DNA of 64,000 bases from Luidia sarsii (GCA_949987565.1 OX465111.1:11303202-11367201); one strand, 5' to 3'. Positions 41,601-55,690 are shown, numbered from the stretch's first letter. Notes: generated by a model from the sequence alone, not told the origin. Numbers and translations: made by a program.

Positions 41601-44600
41601 TCCATGCATAAATTGTTATATTTCACTATGATTGACAACAATCTCACAGGGTACAGCGAATACAGCGATCCTGTAGGCCACGCACGGCCAAGCAACTGCG
41701 CACGTGCGCACAACGTGTCACGATCACCCACACGCCGTGCGCGTCCACTGCCCGCCCGCAACCACCGAAAGCAATACTCTCCTTTGAAATTTGGTCTTGA
41801 AAAGGCCCAAAATGTACATTTCCTCTCTTGCCAGGGTATCAAGAGTCAGAATTACTATGAAAATATAAACACCGGTTGACCATGGTTAAGGATAAAACTC
41901 GGGTTTGGAAAGGAATTGCCTGGTACATATGAAACAAAACGGAAAGTGTGTAGTAAAGAACACAACATTTAAAACGTTATGTCGGACAAAATGGCGACAA
42001 TTTGTCCGACCTTAAATCGCGCGTTGTGATTGGTCAATTCATCAAGGGGCGTGGCTTACTGGATCGGTGCATGTATTACAGTAATAGGTAACTACCAGCC
42101 TCACGTATACATAATATACATCTTATTGATAGTCCCCTAAGTTTTGAATACATGTAGGCCTACTTTTGTAACGCTGCCAGTGTTGTTTACGTCATACCTC
42201 CAGTGCAACTGATCATGGTAATGATATATAATCACAGCTTGAACACCATTAAAACGCTATGTTTACATATCATAGAATAAATGCATGTCAATATACTTTG
42301 GCTTCATCAACTGAACATAATTAGTTTCTTATGGAAAACAGTCCACTGCATGGCTGCCTACACGGACGTGCAAAGTGGTAACACCCACAAGGTGAGTGCT
42401 TCCCAGGGGACAGGGCTTGCACACGCATGAACATTGATATAAAAAAGTGTCAATTGCACACAGGGTTCAGGGTGACCAAACCTGGATTTAAGTATGAACA
42501 CAGTTGCAAATGAGTTATTTTGCTAACAAACAGGCGGCAGGCAGACAGACAGACACACAGACAGACAGACAGACAGGCAAACAGACAGACAGACAGACAG
42601 ACACCCAGACAGACACCCAGACGCCAGCAAAAATACAACCACCGTCACGTATGCATTTATAGTCCCATTTGGGAAAATAATACTTTCATTAACCAGTGGT
42701 TAAACTACCCCAATTTCAACTGATAATCTATACAGTGCAGAAATGTAGGTTGATACAATCAACAGGGGTGGGTTTTCACCGACTTCTTTCTTATTTTGCG
42801 GAGGAGTTGGAAAATTTCGTAATGATTTAGTTCATGACTATTTAGGCTGAAATGGGATGGCGTTTATTTCCACAGGCTGTGGGCCTATTGTGAGCCTTTC
42901 TAGGTTCACTGACCATGACCTGTTGCGCAGATACCACACTGCACACAAATGGCTGCACACCGGCATGTTTCGTTTGCATGTTTGGGGGTTTTATGCCCCC
43001 CCCAAAAAAATTAAAAAAATAAATAAATAAATAAATAAATAATATAATAATAAGCACCCCTAAAAAAAAACCTGGTCTGGAACCGTGCCTGCCTACATAC
43101 CGACAGCCATTTCGTCTCGGGTCACAGACCTACACACTTTTGTCAGTACACGGTCGTGACGGCCGTCATAGCGCTTGTTTGTTGGCTCATGCAGTTGAGC
43201 GTATCATGACTCCGGGAGGAAAAAATAGATCTACAAGACAATATTTGATTTCAGGTTGCTTTTTCTCACTTTTTAGGAGAACTCAGTTCTAGCGTGAACA
43301 TGAACCAGGGTAGAATTTTGGCGCTGTCACAATTGCAGGTTAACCCAGTTTGCTGTCACAATACATTGCCCATACTTACTCTTAAGAAAAGTAAAACAAA
43401 AGAAGGAAGCGAAATGGAGAAAGTTATAACATATTTATTTGACTGTAGCCACATTGAAGTGCCGACTTAATGTGTCGCATTCTTGCGCTCTTGTTCACCA
43501 AAGTTTTCATTGAAACATCAGTCCCAAGACAAATCTTTGTAATATGGCTACCTGCCTACCAATAGCCTATAGCACAGATTGTAGTCAGCACTCAGCAGGC
43601 TACCATCAGTTTGATAAAAAATCAAGCTCAAGGATGCAAAGTTATTAAGGTTTTCGACGTGCCTAACATAAACACAGAAAATTATGTACAAGTTACACAT
43701 AGCTTGTAATGTATAGGGTATGGTCACTTTTTCAAGACAGTGTGTCCGAGACAAAGACGGGCCTTTGTCTTGGGCCGCCTTGTTGCCGTAAAAACAGGGG
43801 GATAAACAACTCCCGATTTGGCAATGACCCCAACCAGCCCTGTCGCCGATATTTTGGTGTAAATGAAAGCAATCTTCAATATCTTCTGTTCACCGCTCGC
43901 GCTCCACTGCTCTCCAGCTACTGCACCAAAGTTTGTCCGGGTGTCCAGTGAACCATCGACCCAATCAGTGTGCCTCGCACTTTTCCATGTCACTCACTAA
44001 AGTTGTACAAGTATCATGCTATACTATGCGAGTAACCGTGACCTAGGACATTATTAGTTAGCACAATCCAAGCGTAACAACTGGTGGCAGCGATGGGATT
44101 CAAACCTACGCCATCGATATAGCTTCAGCTACGTATTTGCAGTTCCTCAGTGTCAATATTCAAAATGCTCCCTAGTCCTCCAATACTTTGGTCAGGTAGT
44201 AGGCCTACCCGTGCCGCACAGCGAGCGCGCTTGGTCCGCATTGTCCAACATTTTTTAGGTAGCTAGGGAGCATGTTGACGTTGAAGAGCCTGTTGACGTT
44301 GAGGAGCTGTACATACGTAGCCTCACATACCTTATCCCGACTTATCTGGCAACTGCTGCATCTAGCTGAAGCATTAGCCTGGTCTGCCTATTTATTAACC
44401 GCCTAAGATTCTAGTCTGCTTTGGAAGATTAGAAACCAAAGGCACTTTAGGAATGATAGGTTTGCGGTAGCACCATGCAAATTTATCCTTTGTAAGTACT
44501 ATGTGTAGGGCGACGTTTGGAACAAAATACTCTGTTCGTCTTCAGAAGACTTGACGAACATCGTATACCGTACTATTCGAAACGTCTAGTTCCTGTTCTT

Positions 44601-45411
44601 TTCAGAACCACACATACCCACTAAAGATAATTCTGCATGGTGTGTAACTCCTGCTATTCTCACCATGAAAACCCTCAAAACGAGACATCCTTATAACGGT
44701 TAAGTGTTACTTGTACATTTGTTGTGTAAGATAAAACTATTTCTCATACTTAAAGAAGATGCAAGGCGGTGATTATGAATAATGAGGTTGGCTGAAATGT
44801 GTTTGACATAAGTTTCAAAGTCAGAAAGGCATTCGTCTCGCAAGGGGGAGGGGTGGTGACACATGCTTTGCACAGTTCCAGGCATGCCAGGGCTTCTCAA
44901 ACCTTACTCTTGTAAGGCGAACCCACTTACCACAAACTAAGAAATGTAACTAATGCTCAAATTACACGCGTTGGAAAAGAAGGTATTGATATGCCTTTTC
45001 ATCAGTGAAGTTAGATCAAATCACGGAACTCATGAAAGTAGGAGAGCTTCAAAATTATCCGATGGATTCAATGGCATTAGCTTACTCATGGGTATAATGT
45101 TGCTGATCGAGGTGACAGAAAAGCGAGAATTGGACGCAGTTATGAGCAGTGGCGATGGAAACAATGAGAGGAAACCTTCTTAGAGACTTTCCCTTCGTGT
45201 GACTTTCCAATCAATGACTAGTGTAGCTTAACTTACTAGCATCGTTCACTTAGTTCAATCTGATGGCATTGACTAAGCTGATGCCTTTATGACAATTTCT
45301 TACGATTAAGGTGGTGATTGCGCTTGTCAATTTCACATTGATTCTGAAGGAGCCTTGCATTACACCACTCATCCCTTGGACATGTAGCTCACCGTTAGGA
45401 AGGAACTTAAC

Positions 45412-45489
45412 CTGATATTTCACCACCAGTGCTAACATCAGAAGGAAGATGAAGGCCGAGAAGATCTTTGCTTCCTCACGACGCCCCAT
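45412..45489 (-). CDS. Signal-peptide exon, unit 2 (phase 0 donor)
   Basis: The same start, MGRREEAKIFSAFIFLLML, then ALVVKYQ; the Cys before the junction is replaced by Tyr. The only reasonable donor, CAG|GTTAAG, leaves phase 0, which does not match the phase 1 acceptors of the Thr or HYR exons. It is either a disabled copy or a different isoform. Confidence 0.45.
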
Positions 45490-46174
45490 CTTCCACAGAG
45501 GTACTTCGCCTCGATTCTGTTGGTTTATTTGTCCTTGGAAATATATGAGTCTTCAACTTTGAGGACCAGAATCGTATAGAAAGCCACGATCTCCCACCGA
45601 CTCTCAAAGCTCAGCATTCACTGATGCTTGCGGTCACTACGTACGAGGGCTATAAGTCGAACCTGGGATCCCGCAAGCACCAGCTTACGACGCCCTGTTC
45701 CGGGCAGGCGGGTACTGGGTCTTGGGGCCTTTCTCGCGGCAGGCCAGCACCATCGACTGGCTCCTAAACGAAATCAGAATCGCCTGGGACTGGGGTTGTT
45801 ATTTGGGCTTGGGAAGTTAAGCCCGGACGAACATTCCCAAATGTGTTCGGCTTGTTTGTTAAGCAATGACTGTTTTTGTTAGGGAAAATATCCCTGAGTT
45901 GTTCATTGCTTTTGGATGTTAAATGGCAGGATTATTGGTGGTGCTATACATACCGAGGATGCTGCCATTGTTTGGGTTCTGGTTGGTGAACAAGGGAGAT
46001 ACTTTTCTTAGGAACAAGCTCGATCTCGGGTTTTAAAAAGATACCATGCATCTACCGGTATAATATTGTGGGAAAAGGCCGCTAAAGGATTATCTTTTCT
46101 CAAAAACCGATACTATGGTAAAATACGACTCAATGACTGTGTTTCGGATTAGTTACCGGCTGAAAAAACCTTAC

Positions 46175-46246
46175 CTATAGTAGTTGAGGCCTCTGTGGTA
46201 GTTGAGGCCACTGTGGTAGTTGGGTCCGCTGTGGTGGTATTGGTTT
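46175..46246 (-). CDS. Thr-rich exon a, unit 2
   Basis: A 72-bp phase 1-1 exon, donor ATAG|GTAAGG. It encodes TNTTTADPTTTVASTTTEA then STTI. Confidence 0.6.
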   Translation of the reverse strand, partial: KPIPPQRTQLPQWPQLPQRPQLL

Positions 46247-46380
46247 CTGTGGAGAAATAGAAGGTAAATCTGATAATCTCGCTTTTATATCCAGTGCTTC
46301 TGTTTCAGTACTCGTCTTCGAGGAATTTATCTCCATGCTCACATATGCAGCTATCCCCCCGGCGGCAAGATTTCTATAGC

Positions 46381-46439
46381 CACCAAAGCCTCGTTGCAGT
46401 TGCCTATTAATAATAGGCAACTGCAACGAGGCTTTGGTG
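46381..46439. repeat. 59-bp perfect hairpin, unit 2
   Basis: 29-bp arms with a single-base loop and no mismatch. Confidence 0.92.
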
Positions 46440-46661
46440 CAGTATAATAGTATTATAGTATTATAGGCCAGGTTGTTTGGGTTCTGGTCGATGAACAAGG
46501 GAGATGCTTTTCTTAGGAACAATTTCGATCTCGGGGAAAAATTACCATGCCTCTATTGGTATAATATTCTGGAAAAAAGCCGCTAAAGGATTATCTTTTC
46601 TCAAAAATCGATACCATGCATGATAGATTAAGGCTCAATGAGTATGTTTCGGATTAGTTAC

Positions 46662-46793
46662 CGGCTGAAAAAAAAGTTGAAGCCAAGGTGGTATTTGAGT
46701 CCGTTGAGGTGTTTTGGGTTGCTGTGGCATTTGAGGCCTCCATGGTGGTAGTGGTTTCTGTGGTAGTTGAGGCCACTGTGGTGACATTGGTTG
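46662..46793 (-). CDS. Thr-rich exon b, unit 2
   Basis: A 132-bp phase 1-1 exon like the unit 1 copy, donor GCCG|GTAACT. The coding potential TNVTTVASTTTETTTTMEA is preserved. Confidence 0.6.
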
Positions 46794-46889
46794 CTGTGGA
46801 GAAATAGCAGGTAAATCTGATAATCCCGCTTTTATATCCAATGCTTCTGTTTCGGTACTCGTCTTCGAGGAATGTATCTCCATGCTCAC

Positions 46890-47227
46890 ATGTCCGATGT
46901 GACAGGTATGTCCGATGTGACAGGTATGTCCGATGTGACAGGCATGTCCGATGTGACAGGTATGTCCGATGTGACAGGTATATCCGATGTGACAGGTATG
47001 TCCGATGTGACAGGTATGTCCGATGTGACAGGTATGTCCGATGTGACAGGTATTTCCGATGAAACAGGTATGTCCGATGTGACAGGTATGTCCGATGTAA
47101 CAGGTATGTCCGATGTGACAGGTATGTCCGATGTGACAGGTATGTCCGATGTGACAGGTATTTCCGATGAAACAGGTATGTCCGATGTGACAGGCATGTC
47201 CGATGTTACAGGCATGTCCGATGTGAC
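46890..47227. repeat. 18-bp minisatellite, end of unit 2
   Basis: About 19 units with ATTTCCGATGAAACAGGT variants at fixed places. The variant order is the same as in the array at 55787-56124. Confidence 0.95.
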
Positions 47228-49760
47228 AAATTAGGTACAGTATCAAAATAATTATGCGCATGATAACAGGGGAAAGGATCAAGAATCTTTAGTGGTCGCG
47301 ATGCAGTAACAAAGAATATGGAGGGGTGCCCCCGAGGCCTTCAAGTGCAGATAGAGTTAAGTTTCAGAAATGACCATGAAGCATAGATTTTGAAATACTT
47401 CGCGCCATTTCATCGTTCGTAATAGTTTATGCGTAGGCTATAGGCCCTATTTTGATCGTTACGGACTGAAACTACACTGAGCAAGCACTCAAACATGTGT
47501 GTACACAATAATTGCCCAGTTTCCTTTGGAGAATGGAGGGAAATATTTACAGCTTCGTGAACATTGCGCTGAAATAATCCAAAGCAAAGGGACCCCGATC
47601 AAGTTGACTTGCACGCTGCAGTGGGAGTGAACAAAACACACAGAGGAGGTTTGTATGGACTCTTCACTTTCTCGTTATTATCGTCAAGACAATGTCGTTC
47701 AACTTTGCCAATCTGTAGCTTGATATGTGCTCTAGAATACCCGGACAAAATCCAAGACGGTTTAGATTATATCTTAGAAATAGTTCAGGGCAATGGAGAC
47801 ATGTTTTCCTTGGATGGTGCACAGCCAAGAATAGTAAAGCGTAAATACTACCATGGAAAGAGAATGGCGGATTAGATAAGCTTTGCCTTCACTTTAAACC
47901 GCGCCAGTCAGGTAACTTTCAGGATACTCATGGGACATGCTGCCACCCTAGACGCTGTAAGACTGTAATAGCCTACAGTCAATAATATAACAATATTGTA
48001 ATCGTTCAACTCAACTCAAAATCAACTCAAAATCATTCGTTCAACATGCAGTAGCCTCGTTCAAAGCAGTCTCTCCGGTATGGTTCCGGGCAGAGATCCG
48101 GGCCATACGCACGCGTACCGCGGCTCACGCGGCATGCACTATATCACGCCGGATCCAAGCTGTACACACTCAGCACGCAGGCCGTACCACTGCACGCAGT
48201 TATGTCCAACTATGGTAACTTGACATTAATTTTGAGGGTGGCGCAAATGATAAAGACAAGAGGTTACTAAACCTAAGTATAACAAGCACAATGTTGGTAC
48301 CCTGCTTTCTGTATTTGGAATAACTTTGCAAACGGGAAAGACCATTTCGGTCGCTTTCATGCCCCAAGCTTACGAGATTTGCATTTGTCCAGGTTTGCAT
48401 TTTAAATTCACTTGTAAATGTAAAAGTTAAGTGCACTCATTGATTCGGGAAATTTGCCAAGTTTCTATATCACGTGTCACAACAGATACAATCACAACCC
48501 TGCCGGTCAGAGTTTATTCTACTCCACCCAAGAACTACAATGAGCATAAAAGGTGAGCGCACTTTCTTCAGGTCCCCCTCCCCACCCGAATCATCACTAA
48601 CTCTGGCACGAAAAACCAAACTTTATTGTTCCGTATAGGCTTCAAAGGAGGCGGGTTGAAGTTCATGATGCAAAGCTCATTCAATCAACGTCATTCCACA
48701 CGTGCAGTGTTTGTTGCTATATATTACGCTACGAATGACAGCAATGGATCTCCTGGGGTACAGCGAATTACAGTAATAGAATAGAAAAGCGCTCGGAGAG
48801 TGCAGACATCCGACAAGACCCATAAACAGGGCCCAAATCGTCGGTGCCTTCTCATACTAGGGACCGATGATCTGTTTGGGGTCAAACCTCCGCCTAGCAG
48901 CTCAGCTCCCATACACATGTATTATGATTTCCACCCAATTATCTAGCTGCATTATATCATGCTCTATATATGAGCGCTCCTCTTTTTCTCTTTTCTGATT
49001 TTGTCAGAAGGATAGTTTATCGTTCGCTCAAAATCAGTCAGCTGGAAACAGCCGTCGTGCGCCTGTGCACGCAACAGCCGCCAAATCAGGATTCCGTAAT
49101 GAGAGTTGAACTCACGTGTTGTCGACAGTCAACAAATCAACTCATTTCTTTTCAGCGGGCAATTGGGCAATGCACGGAGCACTCGGTGCCTTCGAGTATG
49201 GCAAACCCTTAGTGACATTCTCCTCGTTGCAAACATAATACCCCCAAACCCCTTATTAGAATATATGAAGTTTTATTTTGTCAACACTTTATGATAGTAA
49301 GCTCGGTGGAGCGATCTTGGACTGATTTAGTGCGATGCAGCACCAGACTAAGGTTGTATTTCAACAAATGGCGCCCTCCATGTCCTCCAAACAATAGTAT
49401 ATGATGTAATTGTGTCCGCTGTTTTCTCATGACATGGTTGATGGATTGCACCAGAACTTACGCAGGTGTGTTATATTATACGCTGGGTTAGTCAAGCATG
49501 TGGGTGCGAGTCTATGATCTTCGTAAATGGTGTACCCTAACCTTCAACGATTTCGGGTCCAAATTGGCGCCAATAATAAACGTCTTAATCATGCATCAAT
49601 ATTACTGACGGACCGAATTGACTCTGCTGTTTGCAAACGTTCACGCATTGCTACGACCATGTAGGGAAATCGTGAAAGTCATCGGATTAACGCGGACTGG
49701 GCTCCTGCTGACGTTGCCCCAGCCAGCGAGGAAGGACACGAGGGTGACCTCGGCAGGATG

Positions 49761-49788
49761 TGACGTCAGATGACGGCAGCATATAATA
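49761..49788 (+). promoter_or_regulatory. CRE-TATA module, unit 3
   Basis: TGACGTCA followed by CATATAATA, unchanged. Confidence 0.4.
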
Positions 49789-51488
49789 GACTCTCATGTG
49801 TAAAACAGTACGTCCATCTTTTGTTTCCACAATCACGCAAGGTATAACTTGATAGTCTTTACAGTTGTAGCCAGACTCGCGGCCGGCTGTATGTTTTCAT
49901 CACAAACTGCCAAACTATCAAGAATCAAATTAATGGATATTTTCTATTATTTTTTTACTTATGCGAAATGTCTAGTGATTGTAATATGACATGTAAGGGC
50001 GGAGCAATGTTTTGATAAAGACAAGAGGTTTCTAGACCTAATTATAACAAGCCCAATGTTCATTCTGAACAACTGTCCAAACGGGAAAGACTTTTGGGTG
50101 CTTTACATGCCACAAGCTTACGAGATGGGATGGTTTTTCTTAGCGGCCCTGCTTTGCATTTTCTATTTCCTTGTAAATTTAAGCAATACATTCCTCCAAA
50201 CAACTGTTACAATTATTGTATTCTCCACTTCATATGTTGGGACATTTTACCGAGACCGAGTAACCAAGTTTCCACATATTGTGTCATAATAGGCCTAGGT
50301 ACCCACCGAGGAAAGCAGGTCGGAGTTTATTCTACTCCACCCAAAAACTACAATGGGCATAATGGATGCACTTTCTTCGGGTTTTTCCCAGGCACACAAT
50401 ACTGAGCGTTCAATAACTCCAGCACGTATACACGGAAACCGCATTATAGTCCCAAGTCACGTGGCCTTTAAAAAGAGGCGGGTAGAAGCTCGAGCTTGAT
50501 GCGGAGTTCATTCAATCCGCGTCACATTCCATGCATAAATTGTTATATTTCACTATGATTGACAACAATCTCACAGGGTACAGCGAATACAGCGATCCTG
50601 TAGGCCACGCACGGCCAAGCAACTGCGCACGTGCGCACAACGTGTCACGATCACCCAAACGCCGTGCGCGTCCACTGCCCGCCCGCAACCACCGAAAGCA
50701 ATACTCTCCTTTGAACTTTGGTCTTGAAAAGCCCAAATTGTAAATTTCCTCTCTTGCCAGGGTATCGAGAGTCAGAATTACTATGAAAATATAAACACCG
50801 GTTGACCATGGTTAAGGATGAAACTCGGGTTTGTAAAGGAATTGCCTGGTACATACGAAACAAAACGGAAAGTGGGTAGTAAAGAACACAACATTTAAAA
50901 CATTATGTCGGACAAAATGGCGACAATTTGTCCGACCTTAAATCGCGCGTTGTGATTGGTTAATTCATCAAGGGGCGTGGCTTACTGGATAGGTGCATGT
51001 ATTACAGTAATAGGTAACTACCAGCCTCACGTATACATAATATACATCTTATTGATAGTCCCCTAAGTTTTGAATACATGTAGGCCTACTTTTGTAACGC
51101 TGCCAGTGTTGTTTACGTCATACCTCCAGTGCAACTGATCATGGTAATGATATATAATCACAGCTTGAACACCATTAACACGCTATGTTTACATATCATA
51201 GAATAAATGCATGTCAATATACTTTGGCTTCATCAACTGAACATAATTAGTTTCTTATGGAAAACAGTCCACTGCATGGCTGCCTACACGGACGTGCAAA
51301 GTGGTAACACCCACAAGGTGAGTGCTTCCCAGGGGACAGGGCTTGCACATGCATGGACATTGATATAAAAAAGTGTCAATTGCACACAGGGTTCAGGGTG
51401 ACCAAACCTGGATTCAAGTAATTTTATGAACACAGTTACAAATGAGTTATTTTGCTAACAAACAGGCGGCAGGCAGACAGACAGACAC

Positions 51489-51527
<39 letters not shown>

Positions 51528-54308
51528 ACCAGACAGACACCCAGACGCCAGCAAAAATACAACCACCGTCACGTATGCATTCATAGTCCCATTTGGGAAA
51601 ATAATACTTTCATTAACCAGTGGTTAAACTACCCCAATTTCAACTGATAATCTATACAGTGCAGAAATGTACGTTGATACAATCAACAGGGGTGGGTTTT
51701 CACCGACTTCTTTCTTATTTTGCAGAGGAGTTGGAACATTTCGTTATGATTTAGTTCATGATTATTTACAGTAGGCTGAAATGGGATAGCGTGTATTTCC
51801 ACAGGCTGTGGGCCTATTGTGAGCCTTTCTAGGTTCACTGACCATGACCTGTTGCACAGATACCACACTGCACACAAATGGCTGTATACCGGCATGTTTC
51901 GTTTGCATGTTTGGGGGTTTTATGCCCCCCCTCAAAAAAAAAAAAAAAAAAAAAAAATAAGCACCCCTAAAAAAACCTGGCCTGGAACCGTGCCTGCCTA
52001 CATACCGCCAGCCATTTCGTCTCGGGTCACAGACCTACACACTTTTGTCAGTACACGGTCGTGACGGCCGTCATAACGCCTGTTTGTTGGCTCATGCAGT
52101 TGAGCGTATCATGACTCCGGGAGGAAAAATAGATCTACACGACAATATTTGATTTCAGGTTGCTTTTTCTCACTCTTTTAGGAGAACTCAGTTCCAGCGT
52201 GAACATGAACCCGGGTCGAATTTTGGCGCTGTCACAATTGCAGGTTAACCCAGTTTGCTGTCACAATACATTGCCCATACTTACTCTTAAGAAAAGTAAA
52301 ACTAATGAAGGAAGCAAAATGGGAAAAGTTATAACAGATTTATTTGACTGTAGCCACATTGAAGTGCCGACTTAATGTGTCGCATTCTTGCGCTCTTGTT
52401 CACCAAAGTTTTTATTGAAACATCAGTCCCAAGAAAAATCTTTGTAATATGGCTACCTCCTTACCAATAGCCTATAGCACAAATTGTACCATCATAGTTT
52501 GATTAACAAAAAATAAAGCTCAAGGATGCAAAGTTATTAAGGTTTTCGACGTGCCTAACACAAACACGGACAATATGTACAAGTTACACGTAGCTTGTAA
52601 TGTATAGGGTATGGTCACTTTTTCAAGACAGTGTGTCCGAGACAAAGACGGGCCTTTGTCTTGGGCCGCCTTGTTGCCGTGAAAACAGGGGAAAACACAA
52701 CTCCCGATTTGGCAATGACCCCAACCAGCCCTGTCGCCGATATTTTGGTGTAAATGAAAGCAATCTTCAATATCTTCTCTTCACCGCTCGCGCTCCACTG
52801 CTCTCCAGCTACTGCACCAAAGTTTGTCCGGGTGTCCAGTGAACCATCGACCCAATCAGTGTGCCTCGCACTTTTCCATGTCACTCACTAAAGTTGTACA
52901 AGTATCATGCTATACTTTGCGAGTAACCGTGACCTAGGACATTATTAGCTAGCACAATCCAAGCGTAACAACTGGTGGCAGCGATGGGATTCAAACCTAC
53001 GCCATCGATATAGCTTCAGCTACGTATTTGCAGTTCCTCAGTGTCAATATTCAAAATGCTCCCTAGTCCTCCAATACTTTGGTCAGGTAGTAGGCCTACC
53101 CGTGCCGCACAGCGAGCGCGCTTGGTCCGCATTGTCCGACATATGTTTAGATAGCTAGGGAGCATGTTGACGTTGAAGAGCCTGTTGACGTTGAGGAGCT
53201 GTACATACGTAGCCTCACGTACCTTATCCCGACTTATCTAGCAACTGCTGCATCTAGCTGAAGCATTAGCCTGGTCTGCCTATTTACTAACCACCTAAGA
53301 TTCTAGTCTGCTTTGGAAGATTAGAAACCAAAGGCACTTTAGGAATGATAGGTTTGCGGTAGCACCATGCAAATTTATCCTTTGTAAGTATGTGTAGGGC
53401 GACGTTTGGAACAAAATACTCTTCAAAAGACTTGACGAACATCGTATGCCGTACTATTCGAAACGTCTAGTTCCTGTTCTTTTCAGAACCACACATACTC
53501 ACAAAAGATAATTCTGCATGGTGTGACCGCAAACTTGTTACTCCTGCTATTCTCACCATGAAAACCCTCAAAACGAGACATCCTTATAACGGTCAAGTGT
53601 TACTTGTACATTATTTTGTTGTGTAAGATAAAACTATTTCTCATACTTAAAGAAGATTCAAGGCGGTGATTGTGAATAATGAGGTTGGCTGAAATGTGTT
53701 TGACATAAGTTTTAAAGTCAGAAAGGCATTCGTCTCGCAAGGGGGAGGGGTGGTGACACATGCTTTGCACAGTTCCAGGCATGCCAGGGCTTCTCAAACC
53801 TTACTCTTGTAAGGCGAACCCACTTACCACAAACTAAGAAATGTAACTAATGCTCAAATTACACGCGTTGGAAAAGAAGGTATTGATGTGCCTTTTCATC
53901 AGTGAAGCTAGATTAAATCACGGAGCTCATTAAAGTAGGAGAGCTTCAAAATTATCCGATGGATTCAATGGCATTAGCTTACTCATGGGTATAATGTTGC
54001 TGATCGAGGTGACAGAAAAGCGAGAATTGGACGCAGTTATGAGCAGTGGCGATGGAAACAATGAGAGGAAACCTTCTTAGAGACTTTCCCTTCGTGTGAC
54101 TATCCAATCAATGACTAGTGTAGCTTAACTTACTAGCATCGTTCACTTAGTTCAATCTGATGGCATTGACTAAGCTGATGCCTTTATGACAATTTCTTAC
54201 GATTAAGGTGGTGATTGCGCTTGTCAATTTCACATTGATTCTGAAGGAGCCTTGCATTACACCACTCATCCCTTGGACATGTAGCTCACCGTTAGGAAGG
54301 AACTTAAC

Positions 54309-54386
54309 CTGACATTTCACCACCAGTGCTAACATCAGAAGGAAGATGAAGGCCGAGAAGATCTTTGCTTCCTCACGACGCCCCAT
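54309..54386 (-). CDS. Signal-peptide exon, unit 3 (phase 0 donor)
   Basis: MGRREEAKIFSAFIFLLML then ALVVKCQ. It retains Cys like unit 1 but has the CAG|GTTAAG phase 0 donor like units 2 and 4. Confidence 0.45.
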
Positions 54387-55071
54387 CTTCCACAGAGGTA
54401 CTTCGCCTCGATTCTGTTGGTTTATTTGTCCTTGGAAATATATGAGTCTTCAACTTTGAGGACCAGAATCGTATAGAAAGCAACGGTCTCCCACCGACTC
54501 TCAAAGCTCAGCATTCACTGATGCTTGCGGTCACTACGTACGAGGGCTATAAGTCGAATCTGGGATCCCGCAAGCACCAGCTTACGACGCCCTGTTCCGG
54601 GCAGGCGGGTACTGGGTCTTGGGGCCTTTCTCGCGGCAGGCCAGCACCATCGACTGGCTCCTAAACGAAATCAGAATCGCCTGGGACTGGGGTTGTTAAT
54701 TGGGCTTGGGAAGTTAAGCCCGGACGAACATTCCCAAATGTGTTCGGCTTGTTTGTTAAGCAATGACTGTTTTTGTTAGGGAAAATATCCCTGAGTTGTT
54801 CATTGCTTTTGGATGTTAAATGGCAGGATTATTGGTGGTGCTATACATACCGAGGATGCTGCCATTGTTTGGGTTCTGGTTGGTGAACAAGGGAGATACT
54901 TTTCTTAGGAACAAGCTCGATCTCGGGTTTTAGAAAGATACCATGCATCTACCGGTATAATATTGTGGGAAAAGGCCGCTAAAGGATTATCTTTTCTCAA
55001 AAACCGATACTATGGTAAAATACGACTCAATGACTGTGTTTCGGATTAGTTACCGGCTGAAAAAACCTTAC

Positions 55072-55143
55072 CTATAGTAGTTGAGGCCTCTGTGGTAGTT
55101 GAGGCCACTGTGGTAGTTGGGTTTGCTGTGGTGGTATTGGTTT
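55072..55143 (-). CDS. Thr-rich exon a, unit 3
   Basis: A 72-bp phase 1-1 exon. TNTTTANPTTTVASTTTEA is preserved and the GTAAGG donor is intact. Confidence 0.6.
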   Translation of the reverse strand, partial: KPIPPQQTQLPQWPQLPQRPQLL

Positions 55144-55277
55144 CTGTGGAGAAATAGAAGGTAAATCTGATAATCTCGCTTATATATCCAGTGCTTCTGT
55201 TTCAGTACTCGTCTTCGAGGAATTTATCTCCATGCTCACATATGCAGCTATCCCCCCGGCGGCAAGATTTCTATAGC

Positions 55278-55336
55278 CACCAAAGCCTCGTTGCAGTTGC
55301 CTATTAATGATAGGCAACTGCAACGAGGCTTTGGTG
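55278..55336. repeat. 59-bp hairpin, unit 3
   Basis: The same arms; the loop region reads TTAATGATA, a single change at the tip. Confidence 0.92.
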
Positions 55337-55558
55337 CAGTATAATAGTATTATAGTATTATAGGCCAGGTTGTTTGGGTTCTGGTCGATGAATAAGGGAG
55401 ATGCTTTTCTTAGGAACAATTTCGATCTCGTGGAAAAATTACCATGCCTCTAATGGTATAATATTCTGGGAAAAAGCCGCTAAAGGATTATCTTTTCTCA
55501 AAAATCGATACCATGCATGATAGATTAAGGCTCAATGAGTATGTTTCGGATTAGTTAC

Positions 55559-55690
55559 CGGCTGAAAAAAAAGTTGAAGCCAAGGTGGTATTTGAGTCCG
55601 TTGAGGTGTTTTGGGTTGCTGTGGCATTTGAGGCCTCCATGGTGGTAGTGGTTTCTGTGGTAGTTGAGGCCACTGTGGTGACATTGGTTG
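55559..55690 (-). CDS. Thr-rich exon b, unit 3
   Basis: A 132-bp phase 1-1 exon with intact acceptor and GCCG|GTAACT donor. Thr-rich coding is conserved. Confidence 0.6.

Larger units (their letters stand above)
38294..47227. repeat. Tandem unit 2 (about 8.93 kb)
   Basis: Same layout as unit 1. From about 40.3 kb to 46.8 kb it is matched by unit 4 at a nearly constant offset of 17,225 bp. Shared variants include the truncated palindrome end, CAACATTTTTTAGG near 44245, and the codon change KYQ in the signal-peptide exon. Confidence 0.9.

Noticed and set aside
41604..41879. 91-codon plus-strand frame repeated in units 1, 2 and 4 (starting MHKLLYFTMIDNN)
   Set aside because: Its presence in each unit follows from recent duplication; the unit 3 copy is broken early. 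No domain and no clear coding bias, so not called a gene.
45950..45975. 25-nt mini-exon AACCCAAACAATGGCAGCAT plus CCTCG between AG and GTATGT
   Set aside because: Its length would change the phase from 1 to 0 or 2, which does not match any neighbour; treated as chance splice-like sites.
46635..47282. 215-codon minus-strand open frame across the 18-bp array and into Thr exon b (also at 55532-56179)
   Set aside because: It is open because of the repeat period. The frame over exon b is not the Thr-rich one, and unit 1 uses a different frame over the same sequence.
48658..49251. Simple 594-bp deletion in unit 4
   Set aside because: Sequence on the far side of the joint carries unit 2 variants, so a recombination joint explains it better than a deletion within a unit 3 copy.
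50056..50289. 77-codon hydrophobic plus-strand frame (MFILNNCPNGKD start)
   Set aside because: It is not kept in unit 1, and the region is part of the diverged internal duplication. No recognisable family.
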